Assembly (NCBI GenBank): GCA_035578155.1
Contig: JAPWDM010000005.1
Location: 54,655,954-54,719,953 of the forward strand
Length of the DNA: 64,000 nucleotides
Source of the DNA: Brachynemurus nebulosus
Taxonomy: Eukaryota > Arthropoda > Insecta > Neuroptera > Myrmeleontidae
Direction of reading: 5' to 3'
The notes under the pieces are model-generated. The model had not been told where the DNA came from. It made no database searches and saw only the letters and a program-made list of their open reading frames with translations. A program made the translations under genes and the position numbers. Below, piece after piece: positions 35,762 through 47,475 of this stretch. The first letter of the stretch is position 1. Every line of letters begins with the position of its first letter.

Positions 35762-36850
35762 ATTTTGAAAATTTTTTCACTGTTAGAGAGCTAAACTATT
35801 TTAGAAAGATATAGATTACCTCATGGAAGGTCCGCTAAGGTCCATTGGATCTGGAAGTGCCAAAAATAAAATAAGCGACTGATTTGGAAAATTTTTTCAC
35901 TGTCGAAGAGCTAAGCTATTTTAGATAGATATAGAATACGTAATGTAAGGTCCGCCAAGTTTCATGGGACCCAAAAATGTCAACAATAAACAAACTAACC
36001 GACCGATTTTGAAAATTTTTTCACTGTTAGAGAGCTAAACTATTTTAGATAGATATAGATTACCTTATGTAAGGTCCGCTAGGGTCCATTGGATCTAAAA
36101 GTGTCAAAAATACAATAACCGCCTGATTTTGAAAATTTTTTCACTATTACAGAGGTAAACTATTTTAGATGGATTTAGCTTATATGTTGTATGATGTCGG
36201 CCAGAGTCCTGGGATCTTTTAAGCGCCAAAAATAAACTAACCGACCGATTTTGAAAATTTTTTCACTGTTAGAGAGCTAAACTATTTTAGATAGTTATAG
36301 ATTACGTTATGTAAGGTCCGTCAAAATCCATGGGACCCAAAGTGTCAAAGTGTCAAAAATAAAATAACTGACCGATTTTGAAAATTTTTTCACTATTGCA
36401 GAGGTAAACTATTTTAGATAAGTACAGTATGTTATCTAATATCCACAACTGTCCTGTGGATGCAAATGCGGCATAGAAAACTACACAACGGGTGTTAAAA
36501 ATAGTTTTAGTGTTAGAAAGATAAAATATTCTATATTATATAGGATAGAAATAAGCTACCGAACCGATTCTCAATATTTTCTCATTGCTAGAGAACTAAC
36601 TTATTTTAGGTGGATAGCACTATGCTGTACAAAGTCCGTTTGGGGTCTTGGGTTCCAAATATACCAAAAATAAATTATCAAGCCGATTTTGAAAATTCTT
36701 TTACTTTTAGAAAGCTAAACTAGTTTAGCCAAGCACCGTTTGCGAAAAAGCGCCAAAAATTAACTACTCAACTGATTTTGAAAATCTTTTCACTCTTAGA
36801 AAGCTGAATTATTTTAGATGGATACAGGTCTTAGATGAGTTCCGCCAGTG
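35762..36850 (+). repeat. 120-bp tandem array, right half
   Basis: Continues the array interrupted at 30663. Units are regular to ~36460 and diverged from there to the 3' end of the HINE-like element, as at 2085-2420 in the first copy. Confidence 0.9.
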
Positions 36851-37032
36851 CACAATATTTCGAAATTCGCTATGTTATGCAGATGCTGCGACAGGGGTAT
36901 TTTTTAATATTCTCATATTTTCCGTGTTTTAAAAAATACCGGTAAATTACCGGTAAACCGGTTTTGCTGAAAAAATTTACCGAAACACCGATAAATGAAA
37001 AAGTCGGTAAATTTACAATCCCTAGCCTCAAG

Positions 37033-37305
37033 CAACAACTTATTTTTTATAAGTTTTAATACTTTAACATTTAACATACAGCGAGTAATTTTTTAGTTAG
37101 CTAACAAAAGTTTTTGGAATTTTAATCAGTTGCAAAAAGACTGCTTCTTATGGTGCACAATATCTTTGAATTTGAGTGTAGCATAAAATTATTCTAGCAT
37201 AATTCATAAATCAAACGAAAATTATCTGAGGTTTAATACAGACCTGTATATTATGAATACACTCTGTATATAAAGAAATCTCTGTATAATTTTAATTTTT
37301 ATGAA
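37033..37305. repeat. Segmental duplication, copy B, right part
   Basis: TTTTAATACTTTAACATTTA, GTAATTTTTTAGTTAGCTAA and CATAATTCATAAATCAAACG correspond to 25760-25930 in copy A. Confidence 0.75.
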
Positions 37306-38148
37306 TACTAACTAGTAAATGAATTAATAATAATATAAAGTAATAATAATATACTGTATTTGGTAATTAAACGTTACAGAGATTCCGGTTATACAAATCA
37401 TACACAACAACATACAATAATTTTTAGCTCATATATAACATAAATGATATAACTGTACCCATAAGAGGCATAAACAACATCTACATAAGAGCGAAACCAA
37501 CAGTGCTTTTCTCAAAATTATTCAAAAAGAATGGAACTTCTGGTTGTCAACATATCTCGAACAAAGTAATAAATATTGTTGATCTTATTTACAGTTAAGT
37601 TTGTAAACAATGAGATGTGGTAATTGTTTTCGTTACAGTTTTGGTCAACATATTCATAAAGGAAGGACGCCCGAATTGACCGATATGCAGGACATACTAT
37701 AAAGATATGATATAAAGTCTCTTTTTCTTTTAAATTACGTATATAGTCAGGAAGATTAATAAAAATATGTGGACATGCTGGACAAAAGTACCAATTTTTT
37801 TTTACTAACTACCTATACCCTAAGCTTCAAATTTTAGGTAGGATCCACTTACCCCTATTAGCCACATGGCGACCATTTTGAAATATATAGACAGATTCCG
37901 TTTAAAATATTTTTATTGAATTTTCCCATAGGGAAATGTGTAACTTTTATGAAACTTGGTATAAACATGAAATGTCACATAGCCTAGGTTAAGCTCGCAA
38001 ACCAAAACGATTGAATGAAGCAAAGGGGGTTTGTAGGAGCTTTTTTCCCGCCAATTTTTTTTTTCTTTTTTCACAAATATGTACATTTAAAAATAACCAA
38101 TCGATAACCATTAGCCACGGATACTGTAAAAAAAACCCTTCTTGATAT
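37306..38148. other. No gene recognised
   Basis: AT-rich to mixed DNA. The 37800-38040 stretch (GGATCCACTTACCCCTATTA..., ATGGCGACCATTTTG) has repeat-like phrasing, but no second copy was found in the window. Confidence 0.3.
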
Positions 38149-38149
38149 A

Positions 38150-38310
38150 TACAGCTGCAATGTTCTGTACACTTCTGGTCTTCCTTTTTACATAAGCAGC
38201 TTCCACTACAACCATTTTTGATATTTTACAAGTTACAAGTTCGCTGCAGACTTTCGATGCAACAGGTAATCTAACTCAAAATGCAACTCATGTTTGAGTA
38301 CCTTCATTAA
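38150..38310. repeat. Dispersed repeat shared with 53800-53975
   Basis: CAGCTGCAATGTTCT, CTACAACCATTTTTGATATT, TCGATGCAAC and AAAATGCAACTCATGTTTGA occur in the same order at 53810-53965. Family unknown. Confidence 0.65.
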
Positions 38311-38525
38311 GGGAGTGTTTTTATTTTTTGACCAAAAAAAATCGCTATTTCCAATCATTTTTTTCTCAGTGATTTTGTAACTAGAGGTACATTTCTTTCC
38401 TTATATAGTTATATTATTAAACAAACATTTAAAATTACAAAATTTTTTTTTGCTTTTGCTTCATTTTTATTATAAAGGGCGTTAAAGTGGAGGTCGCAAA
38501 AAAGAAAGTGAAACTGTAACACCGA
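38311..38525. repeat. Right-hand fragment of the 17111-17626 hAT-like family
   Basis: TTTTTTTCTCAGTGATTTTG, CTAGAGGT, TATTATTAAACAAACATT and TCATTTTTATTATAAAGGGC match 17400-17530. Confidence 0.6.
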
Positions 38526-38588
38526 TAAGTTCGGCTCAAGACATTCAAAAAAAATATCAAACGGTATTTGATTATAAATTGTGTTCTA

Positions 38589-39271
38589 CAGTGTGCAAAT
38601 TAGAATAAAGTCAAAATTTTAAAAATTGTAACTATCTCGCCAGACCACCTATCAAAAAATGACCTTTACAAAAGTTGTTAGGTACGAAGGAGGACATTAA
38701 ATGGTGACCTTAAATTTGACCTTGACCTTCATTCTCAAGGTCATTTTGAGGTCAAGTCGTATTTTTCAAATGGAATGACCTATTTTTTATTTCGGATTCT
38801 GAAAGAGCGTGAAGTTTCACTTCGAAAATGCTATAAACTAATTTTTTTATTGACCTTTAATTTTTTATTTTTTAGTTATGAAATTTATTAGTTATAAAAA
38901 ATTAATTTTTCATAACTTTTTAGTGCCATTTTTTTCTGGATTTTGACCTTAGAATGACTTTTAAAGGTCGTTAAAAACGAACAGAAGCTCCTATTTTACG
39001 TCTCCAAACGATACCGTCCTTTTAAAGTTAGGTTTTTCCTTTCAAATCTAATTTTTTATTGTTCTTTTTTAATCCGAAATAAAAAACAGGTCATTCCATT
39101 TGAAAAATAGGACTTGACCTCAAAATGACCTTGAGAATGAAGGTCAAGGTCAAATTTAAGGTCACCATTTAATGTCCCCCTTTGTACCTAACAACTTTTG
39201 TAAAGCTCATTTTTTGATAGGTGGCACCTCTGGCGAGATATTTAGATGCATAGATTAAAATGGCCCACCCT
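38589..39271. mobile_element. Palindromic MITE (~680 bp)
   Basis: ATCTCGCCAGACCACCTATC ... AAGGTCATTTTGAGGTCAAG (38632-38758) is inverted at CTTGACCTCAAAATGACCTT ... GATAGGTGGCACCTCTGGCG (39113-39235). The outer ends CAGTGTGCAAATTAGAAT and, inverted, CAGGGTGGGCCATTTTAAT are mariner-MITE-like. No coding capacity; the interior repeats TGACCTT words. Confidence 0.75.
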
Positions 39272-40109
39272 GACATGCATGTAGGGTTCCGAGAGCTCCA
39301 TAAAGACAGTGCATGCAGCTCTCCAAAACACGGTGTTTAGAATAAGATATTTGCAAAAACTTCTAAATGACCTATAAAAATATACAAAACGCGACTTTGG
39401 ACCAAAATGAGACATAGATTTTTGAAATCTACGCCTTTGAATTAGTAAATTTATGTTTAAAAATATTTCTCAAAATTGGGCCAAGTAAGGCTAATTTAAG
39501 GATTTAAATACAAGGGGCTCTAGTGACACTCGGTGTTGCAGCTGCCTTAGTGGGTTTGTTTAGCCATAAAATATGTTGCCCTTGAATGCTTCTCGCAGTT
39601 ATTGGACTGTTTTGTTAAGGGCACATGTTTCTTAAGGTTCCTTACCTCCAACTTATCTTTACACTGATATGATAAGAACCCTATCAAAAACCCCTAAACG
39701 AGTGTATTAATGTGTTTTTAGTTGAACTGTTACTGGAGTAGTTGTTTACAACAAGTTACTCAACATTTTTGTGCTGACTGTGATATCCTGGTCAAAATTG
39801 ACCCCTTGTTAGGCGATAGATGGCAGCATCTACATGTGAGCCGATTTGAATAAGTGTCTATTGTATCATTAGAATCCTTACGTTACTCTGAGTAATATAG
39901 GCTAGTTGACGTCGTAGAAAAAATAGTGGGGTAGACAGACAAGCACTCTGCACACCACTAAAAAGCAGTATGAAACATAATGTAGTCAATGAAGCATCAA
40001 AATCATCAAAATCTCGAAATTCTCTATAACAGCTCCAATTTTTATGAATTTTTTTTTTTAAATTGTATGTTTCAATGTATTATTTAAAATAATAAGCATT
40101 GCAAGTGGC

Positions 40110-40640
40110 GGACTGAAGTCTCATAGGATCCTGGGATCCTTTTTTGAATCATTTTTTGAAAGAAAGGGCTAGACGAATCTTGATCAAATTTTGCTCAAAT
40201 ACTATTGAGGGCCCAGAAAAAATAAACGTTAGGTTGAAATTATCCTCTCGGATCCTGGGGTCCAAGAAAGGATCCAAAGTAAATTGTGAGAAATTAACTT
40301 TAAATTTCGCTTAAATACATTAGGATTACGGAGAAAAAGAACGTGAAATTCAAATTGGACTTCAGGGTCCTAGGGTTCCAAAAAATTTCCACAATAAACG
40401 GTTAGACGGATCTTGGCCAAATTTTGTTCGAGTGATATTGTGATTGAGAAAAAGATAAATGGAAGGTCAAAATTGTCTTCCACGGCCCCAAAAAGGGTCC
40501 AAAATAAACGACTACATAAATTTGAAATTTGACAAAATTTGATAAAATTTTGCTAGAATATCATAGAAATCCCGAAAAAAATAACGTAAGCTTGAATTTA
40601 TTCTTCAGGATCCGTAGACCCCAAAAAGGGTTCAAAACTG
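40110..40640 (+). repeat. Degenerate ~115-125-bp tandem repeats
   Basis: Four to five units with GGATCCTGGGRTCC, AAATAAACGRYTAGACGRAT, TTTTGCTCRAATAYYATNG and a CCCRGAAAAARATAAACG block. The opposite orientation occurs at 46790-47475. GGGTCC followed by AAAATAAACG and a GACGGATCTTG core resembles the GGGACCC...AAAATAAAC...CGACCGATTTTG order of the 120-bp satellite, so the two may be distant relatives. The open stretch at 40529-40792 lies here and is not protein-like. Confidence 0.6.
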
Positions 40641-40879
40641 AAGTGTACATAAAATTATCAATATGGGTATCTACGGAAAGGTCTCAAGGTGTGGAAATTA
40701 GATTCACCATTGAATGTAGCTACTTCAAAGTCCTTTTGAAAGTGGTACGAAACACCATAAAATTTTATCCAAATTATTTTAATTTCCAATGAGACACAGT
40801 TTAATTTTAGATAAATTTTTTATTAAGTTTTGTCACAAGCAGTCACAAGATTGCATTTTTTTCATTGCACTCTTAGAAC

Positions 40880-41205
40880 TATAGTTAAATTTTTTACGAG
40901 TTATTTCTTATTCAATAGGCAATAAAATGCTATAGTAATCAAAACGATACGGCAAGTCGTTTTCCAAAAATTTTCACCTAAACATAAATATATTAAACAT
41001 GTAAGTGTCTTTATCTTTACCAAAAAATTTTTTTACTTCTAATTGCGGAAAAACGATAGATCGAAAACAGTTTAAATTTTTACGGATTATTTCTTATTCA
41101 ATAAGCAATAAAATGCTATAGTAATCAAAACGATACGGCAAGTCGTTTTCCAAAAATTTTCACCTAAATATAAATATTTCATACAGATAAGTGCTTTTAT
41201 CATCA
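40880..41205 (+). repeat. Two-copy tandem duplication (~178 bp)
   Basis: A block of about 75 bases including ATAAAATGCTATAGTAATCA, AAACGATACGGCAAGTCGTT and TTCCAAAAATTTTCACCTAA is identical at ~40922-40985 and ~41105-41168. Confidence 0.88.
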
Positions 41206-41960
41206 GAAAAAAAAGTTTGGCTGCCGTTTGTAAAAAATTTAACGGGGAAAATTTTTGAAACTTTTATATGTTATTAGCTACTGAATGGTTAATATATTGC
41301 CGTAATAGCCAGAATACGAACGCTTTAATTTTCCTGCAATATTCATTTTTGTTATTACAAACAGATACATGAATTTTACAAAATTTAACAATTTGTATAA
41401 TTTACCACTCATTTTTCCATATTTAAAATTCAGGAATTTTTTGAATTTTTTTTCTATATTCGAATAATAGTTAAACCAAATAATGGACTTTGTTTCAAAG
41501 CGCTAGGTCTTGTCACTTCTGAAACATTAATGTTTCATTTTGGATAAAAAATTTTTTCACTGAGATGCTTTGAACATCAAAATATGCTATTTTAGCAGTT
41601 CAGTAAGTAAATATGTGTATTATATTTTGATATTCAAATACCGTTTTTTTGAAATCAAAAATTTTCATTTTTAAATTTAGGGCCTAAAACCTTTTAAGCG
41701 CCATTTTTAGTGTTTATGATTTTCAATAATACTTCAAAAGGAACAATTAAAAAAAAATTATCAAAATCGGATCTGTTATAGAGAATTTAGAGGTGAAAAG
41801 CTTTATTGACTCCGCTAACAATTTAGATGGCGGTGATATTGTTAAAATTCTTATTTTGTTCTAACATACATAGGCTAGGTGACATAATATAGCTTCGAAT
41901 TAGTAACAGGATACCAAAAATATCTTGCAATGTTGAGGCAAACTAGCTTTGTGTTTTCGA
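41206..41960. other. Interior of the long-TIR element, no gene recognised
   Basis: AT-rich DNA, stops in all frames. Confidence 0.35.
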
Positions 41961-42377
41961 GTTGTACCAGGGCAAATGCTCTGTAAATGCAAGGAGCTCT
42001 AGACACACGGCTTTATAGTCGTTTTAATGGCTTTATCCAGCCATAGGAAATCACAAAGCTTTCCTGTCATTTTAAGTAAAAGCACGTGTCCTGTGAGTGA
42101 TAAAATCCCACAACCAGTGTTTCCTGCTGGAAAGGTCTTGCAAAACATCAAAAATTAAAAAACACGCTCAATAGGTCCTCGCCCTACCTCCTGGACAATG
42201 GCATGGCTCGTTAAGTGTGAATTAAGATAAGTTGGGGGTAAGGAAACTTAAGAAGCATGTGCTCTTAACAAAACTGTTCAATAACTGCGGTAAGAAATCA
42301 AGGATAACTTGTATTTAACTTTTCAGTTTACATTTTTGCGACGGAAGTCATGTTTTTTGATTTATGATATTTTGTTA

Positions 42378-42541
42378 GGGTCCGTCCACACGACACAAGC
42401 TTTACCACCGACTTACTTGCGCAAACCAGTTTGTGCAAGTAAACATGTACGTATGGACGGGAAAAAACGTAGCGACTTACTTGCACAAACCTGGTTTGCG
42501 CAGGTAAGTCGGTGGTAAAGCTTGAGCGTGTGGACGGGCCC
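42378..42541. mobile_element. PIF/Harbinger-like MITE (164 bp)
   Basis: TTA on both sides (42375-42377, 42542-42544). Termini GGGTCCGTCCACACG and, inverted, GGGCCCGTCCACACG differ at one base. The interior is also palindromic (AAGCTTTACCACCGACTTAC / GTAAGTCGGTGGTAAAGCTT). A 3-bp TTA duplication with G-starting termini fits PIF/Harbinger. Confidence 0.82.
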
Positions 42542-43153
42542 TTAGACCTTTCCCTACTAATGAAAACACTGGTAATGAGCTCTAATCGCACACGCTTGCT
42601 TTTTTTAAGGGTGAGAGGAAGGCGTTGCCATATTTTATGGCTAAATAAGCCCACTCAGACGGCTGCAACACCGAGTGTTACTAGAGCCCCTTGTATTTAA
42701 ATCCTTAAATTAGCCTTACTTGGCCCAATTTTGAGAAACATTTTTAGACATATATTTACTAATTCAAAGACGTAGATTTCAAAAATCTATGTCTCATTTT
42801 GGTGCAAGGTCGCGTTTTGTGTGTTTTTATAGGTCATTTAGAAGTTTTAGCAAATATCTTCTTCTAAACACAGTGTTTTGGAGAGCTGCATGCACTGTTT
42901 TATGGAGATCTTGAAACCCTACATGCATATATATAATACTTATGCACTTGGGGGAAGGAAAGTGGAAAATCGGGAAAAGTCCAAAATTGAACATTTTGGT
43001 ACAACTCGAAAACGCAAAGCAACCTTGACCTAATATTGCAGCTATGGAATACATGTGTAAGGGCGAACCCTACCATGGCACCCGCGACCCAGGATGGACC
43101 TTAGGCAGATTCACCTATCTTATCCGGAGGGGTCCTTTTTGTTGAATTCTTAA

Positions 43154-43415
43154 AATATACATTATGCCCCATTGCATCGCCGGCCATTCCGTTATAAATA
43201 AATGCTAATGTTTACTTGATATTTTTTCATCGGCTGTGGTGTATAAACACTCATCATATGACGGTGTTGATGCTTCAGAGTAACTCAGTTGGTAGCTGTA
43301 TGGAAATAAGTAGCTCAGTGGGGTAAATTGAGTAACATAAATGTGGTGGTTGTGTTAAGATGGTGGTGGTGGTGGTGGTAGCGGTGGTAGTGGTAGCGGC
43401 AACGATCTTGGTGGT
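43154..43415 (+). repeat. Duplicated segment shared with 26640-26890, with GGT tract
   Basis: See 26640. A (GGT)n tract at 43362-43396 follows. The left inverted partner present at 26512 is missing here, so this copy was duplicated without the whole palindrome. Confidence 0.85.
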
Positions 43416-43495
43416 GGCGATTTTTTGTGATAGCAACTCATAAATTATTTAAGCGTCGCGACGTGCTGAAACTGAAATTGGCAGTGTATGAAACA

Positions 43496-43822
43496 ATGTC
43501 TGAACAACACGGTGTAGAGTTAAGTATAAGTGATCCGTGGACCACTTTTACTGCCATTAATAAAACAATGGAAAAGTTGAATAAACTTAGTGCTGGTAAA
43601 CCATTCAAATCACTTTCTACGCTCAAGACGTATGAAACGTGGAAATTTCTCGACGTACGACGCATGGAAACTGGATATGGGCTCGCGGTTGTGGTGGAAC
43701 TTGCAGATGGTCAAGTGTTCTTTCAAAAACGATTCGCGGATTTGGATGAGCCCCAGAGTACTAGAGACAACATACATATCTATATCTGTACTACTGAAAC
43801 CAGTGTAACCAGTAAAGGATAG
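43496..43822 (+). CDS. Small hypothetical protein, possible OB-fold-like mobile-element protein
   Basis: ATG at 43496 gives 108 residues; the frame is open upstream to 43427 but without another ATG. Composition is protein-like with normal codon use. The first ~45 residues look helical (NKTMEKLNKLSAGKPF). Next comes WKFLDVRRMETGYGLAVVVE, then LADGQVFFQKRF, an alternating-hydrophobic beta pattern compatible with a small beta-barrel. I recall short proteins of this layout accompanying invertebrate viral-type insertions, but I have not aligned it. The last ~20 residues (after DEPQ) look unrelated to the fold and may be read-through past a truncation. No neighbouring viral genes remain. Possible remnant. 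Confidence 0.4.
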   Translation: MSEQHGVELSISDPWTTFTAINKTMEKLNKLSAGKPFKSLSTLKTYETWKFLDVRRMETGYGLAVVVELADGQVFFQKRFADLDEPQSTRDNIHIYICTTETSVTSKG

Positions 43823-44190
43823 AAAATATGTTATATACGTGCACTGGGTTTAGTTTGTATTTGTGCGGTGATCTGTCTGTGTGAGTGATCGGAGGTGGCG
43901 GTGGCCGTGCTGTTGCATACATATGTATGATACTACACGAGTGTTTATGGCTCCGTGTGTGGGTTGTAACAGTGCCCACAACAATCAACACAATTGACTT
44001 TTGATTGGTCTACACTCATCCACTGCTACGCAGAGAGTGACTAATAAGTAGCCTAACTTGCACAGAACTGCACACTGCAGATTAGACGATAGAGATAGGT
44101 GCGTTACCTCTGTACTCTGGGGGATGAGCAGCCCATGGAATGTTTACGTATAGGACAGTATTTTATTACATATAAAGGGACTGATTCTAC
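43823..44190. other. No gene recognised
   Basis: GC-balanced relative to the window, with GTGT-rich words (43855-43890). No exon could be supported. Confidence 0.3.
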
Positions 44191-44195
44191 TGTTT

Positions 44196-44317
44196 TAGCG
44201 AATTTCCAAAACTGGAAATTCAGCTTTTACGCCAGGTGTCATGGTGCGACCTAAGCCCGGGACCATATCAGAAATATGTTTTGAGGTCCCTAGAATACGA
44301 AAATGATATTCACTAAA

Positions 44318-44388
<71 letters not shown>

Positions 44389-44540
44389 CGCGATAACTCT
44401 CGAACGAAACATTTAATGTTTATGAAATTTTGTGTGCGAATTCGATTTTCCTAATCGTTGGATGAGTTCGTTAGCCAGACACGTCGGATGCCCAGAAGTA
44501 GGTTTTCCGGGCGTTTTTTGTCAACAAAATGAGTTTTTTG
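44196..44540 (+). mobile_element. HINE-like element, 5' portion
   Basis: TAGCGAATTTCCAAAACTGG and AAATTCAGC form the 5' hairpin. Then TTTTGAGGTCCCTAGAATAC, (TA)n at 44322-44387, ATAACTCTCGAACGAAACAT and TTAGCCAGACACGTCGGATG follow in family order. The 3' end (GAAATTCGCTA ... GGGGTATT) was not found downstream, so the 3' boundary is unknown and the copy may be truncated. Confidence 0.7.
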
Positions 44541-46785
44541 CCAGAATTAAGCAATTTTTCAAATTTTTTTTTACACCAAGCCATAGTAAAAGGTAAAATG
44601 CATAAAAAATGTTTTTATACCGTTGCTCTAAATTATTTACTTTTCGAGAAAAACTAGGAAATATGTCGTTCTCCATTTCACTCGCACTCGCATTCTTTTT
44701 TTTCCTGTCTCATTTTTTGCGAGCTAAATTCGAAAAAAACCGCTTTATAATTAGCGTGTCATGATTTTTTTAATCCAATTTAACGATTCGGCTATATTCG
44801 ATTTCTCTGTCAGTTAAATGTTTTTATAATGTATCTCTGTTCCATTTTTTTTGACGAAAAAACTCCCGACGATATCTGTTATGTGATATGATCAGAATTT
44901 AGATTATGTTTACACCTTCCTAAAATTAATAAGAGTTTGCTTCAATCGTATAAAAATTACGTTAAATCATATTCAAACAATAATATTTTTACGTAATTTT
45001 CTATCCAATTGACAATACAGTTATGATTAGAATTGTATAATCAGAGTATTCTAGTATTAAATAATTTTGCACATTCAATTTTTTTTTTTAACAAAGAAAA
45101 ATTTTTTTAAATTTTGACACATTCTTTTATGAAATTTCGATTAAGAAATATTAAAAAATTTTAAAGTGAATCATTTAAAAAGAGTTAAAAATAAATTAAA
45201 AAGGAAACATTTCTCTATTTTAACAAATTTGTAAAGAAAATTTTACAGTTTACTTACAGTTTTTTGAAAAAATGTAATAACATTTTTACATACAATAAAG
45301 ATTATATTTGAACGGTAGGAAATCCACAATTTTTTTTTTATTTCTTTAATTAATTATTAAATTTGGTTTTAGAAGAAAATCTTCGTCTAATTCGCTCCAA
45401 GCCGAAAGTATAGCCACTAATATGGACATTCCACTGTTAAAATAAATGGAAAATATATTGAAATTTATTTAATGAAAGCCATTCATACACATTTTTAAAA
45501 TATCCTTTTGAATTATATAACAAATAAAATCTGTGTAAAAAAATCTAATTGACGTGTTTTTTCTCAATTTTCTAATATTAAGTAAGGCTCGTTAGTTAGG
45601 GAGTGATTGTGTCAAATTTTTAATGTAAATATGGTAATTTGACCCTCTTTAAAAGAACATTTCGATTTTAACAATAAAAAAAATTTTAAAAAGTGTTTTC
45701 GTTTCTCCCGGATTACCAAAAACTTTTCATAGGCATATCTGTGATTGAAGTTGCCTCCCTTTCTTAAGAAAATAAAGTATTTTTAAAATTTTGTGCAAAA
45801 AAATAAAACACAATTAACGGAAAAAAAGTACGCGTTCCCATATTTTTAAGATTTTGTAGTACAAGAAAATCCTTATAAATTCATCATATCTGTTATTGCA
45901 TTTACTAGCTTTTACGCAATTTAATAAACAGTATCGTTTCAATTTTTTAAACTCATTTAAGACATTTATTGTTAGTGAGACATATTTGAATTATTTTCCT
46001 AACTAATAAATTAAATTCTGTAGACTGATGTTTTTGTAGATAAAAAAAATTCTAGGTAACGTCTGTATTAGACAAAAGTCTGAAAAACGGACGTAGAATT
46101 TCACTGTTATTAATTATTATGTCTTAGTCTTTTGAAAAATTATTTTTTGAACTAAAATAAGAATAGGAGGAATATAAACTTAGTGGTAAACGACAGGGGT
46201 ATATAAACTTTATTTTAGATTTTACGTTTATTTTTACAGAAAATCATCAAGTACCTATTATTTCTTTTTTGAATGTATAAATACAAAAAGTTCGAAATTA
46301 TTTTATATTAGAATTTCAATTTTGGTCGACCCTACGGGTTGTCCCCATTTACTCTTTTCTCGTCTCTTTTGACCCCAATTTTTCATAGAGAAGAAATTAT
46401 ACGATTTTTGTTAATTTTTCAAAAACCACCGATATTTTTAATTTTTTTTGGATACTGCTGATAAAGTGACCATCTTCGCGTAAATTTTTAATATATTAAA
46501 GATTAGTAGGTACTCATAAAATAAATACAAAAAAATACGATGTGAAGTCTGAATGCGTACCTATTCATCCTTGTCTACGGTAGCACATTTTTTATTGACA
46601 TAAATATTAGAAACGCAGGAAAAGAGACCAGGAATCAACATAGAAGTGGATTATGGTACGATATATTTTCTGAAAAAAGTGCTTAGGACCAAAGTTATAG
46701 AGTTCAAAGTGATGCACTTGATGATGACTTTGAAGTTGACCTTGAGGTCAATTTCCAAAGTCATTTGAAAATCATTTAATATTTT
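44541..46785. other. No gene recognised
   Basis: More than 2 kb of AT-rich DNA with frequent homopolymers. The first part may belong to the HINE-like element. No protein-like frame or RNA signal. Confidence 0.35.
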
Positions 46786-46789
46786 TCAC

Positions 46790-47475
46790 TCTAGGGGATA
46801 ATTTTAATCTCACTTTAATTTTTTCAGGATATTAATATTGTTTAAGAAAAATTTAGTCAAGACCCGCCTAGCCGTTTATTTTGGACCATTTAGCACCCTA
46901 GGTCCCCAGCACCCTAGGATGTTATTGCAACCTCACATTTGTTTTCTTCAGGACCTCAGTGATTAGACTTAGACTTCAGGACCTTAGACGTTTTCTTCCA
47001 GGATCCTAGAGAACAATTTCAAACTCACGTTAATTTTTTAGGATTTAAATACTACTTCAGCAAAATCTGGTAGAGATTCGTCCAGCTGCTTACTTTAGAA
47101 TAGTCTGTATTACTACATAGTGTATCACTTATCCACCAGTGATCCAATTTTTAAAATCGGTTGTTTTGCTAGTCAAACGACTCCAAAGTAGCCGTATTAT
47201 TATTTCAGAAGTATACCTAATTTTAACAGCTTGTGAGTTTTCTGTAGACAATCATATATATTCAGATTTTTAGAAGTGGATTAGTACCTTCAGTCATTTA
47301 GTTTTGGGTAATTTTTATTGGTCCAGAATCCTGAGGTATAATTTTAAATTCACATTTATTTATTCCAAGATTTTAAAAACGTTTGAGTAATATTGGGTCA
47401 AAATTCATCTAACCGTTTATTTACAATTCTTTTGGGGATCCTAAGATTTTGGGAGACAATTTTAATTTCACGTTT
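46790..47475 (-). repeat. Degenerate ~120-bp tandem repeats, inverse of those at 40110
   Basis: On the minus strand the units repeat GACGAATC-, AAATAAACGG- and GGATCCTAGG-type words. On the plus strand they appear as CCGTTTATTTTGGACC (~46872), CCTAGGATGTTATTG, CAGGATCCTAGAGAACAATT (~47018) and CCGTTTATTTACAATT (~47413). About five units, strongly diverged. Confidence 0.5.

Larger units (their letters stand above)
39272..42932. mobile_element. Long-TIR element containing tandem repeats and a nested MITE
   Basis: The left arm (39272-39670) includes GCATGTAGGGTT, CAGTGCATGCAGCTCTCC, CCAAGTAAGGCTAATTTAAG, ACAAGGGGCTCTAGTGACAC and AAGGGCACATG. The right arm (42215-42932) is the inverse, interrupted at ~42300-42600 by extra DNA with a Harbinger-like MITE. 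A diverged direct copy of part of the arm lies at ~41970-42065 (GCAAGGAGCTCTAGACACAC). No transposase frame in the interior. Confidence 0.65.

Noticed and set aside
38150..38310. CTACAACCATTTTTG repeat as a conserved exon
   Set aside because: Shared with 53800-53975, but with stops in all frames and a locally triplicated word in one copy; it behaves as a repeat.
40529..40792. 87-residue frame as a gene
   Set aside because: Lies across the degenerate ~120-bp tandem units; residues follow the repeat period.
42309..42700. Frames on both strands through 42.3-42.7 kb
   Set aside because: They cross the 164-bp palindromic MITE, whose two arms give similar peptides on both strands.
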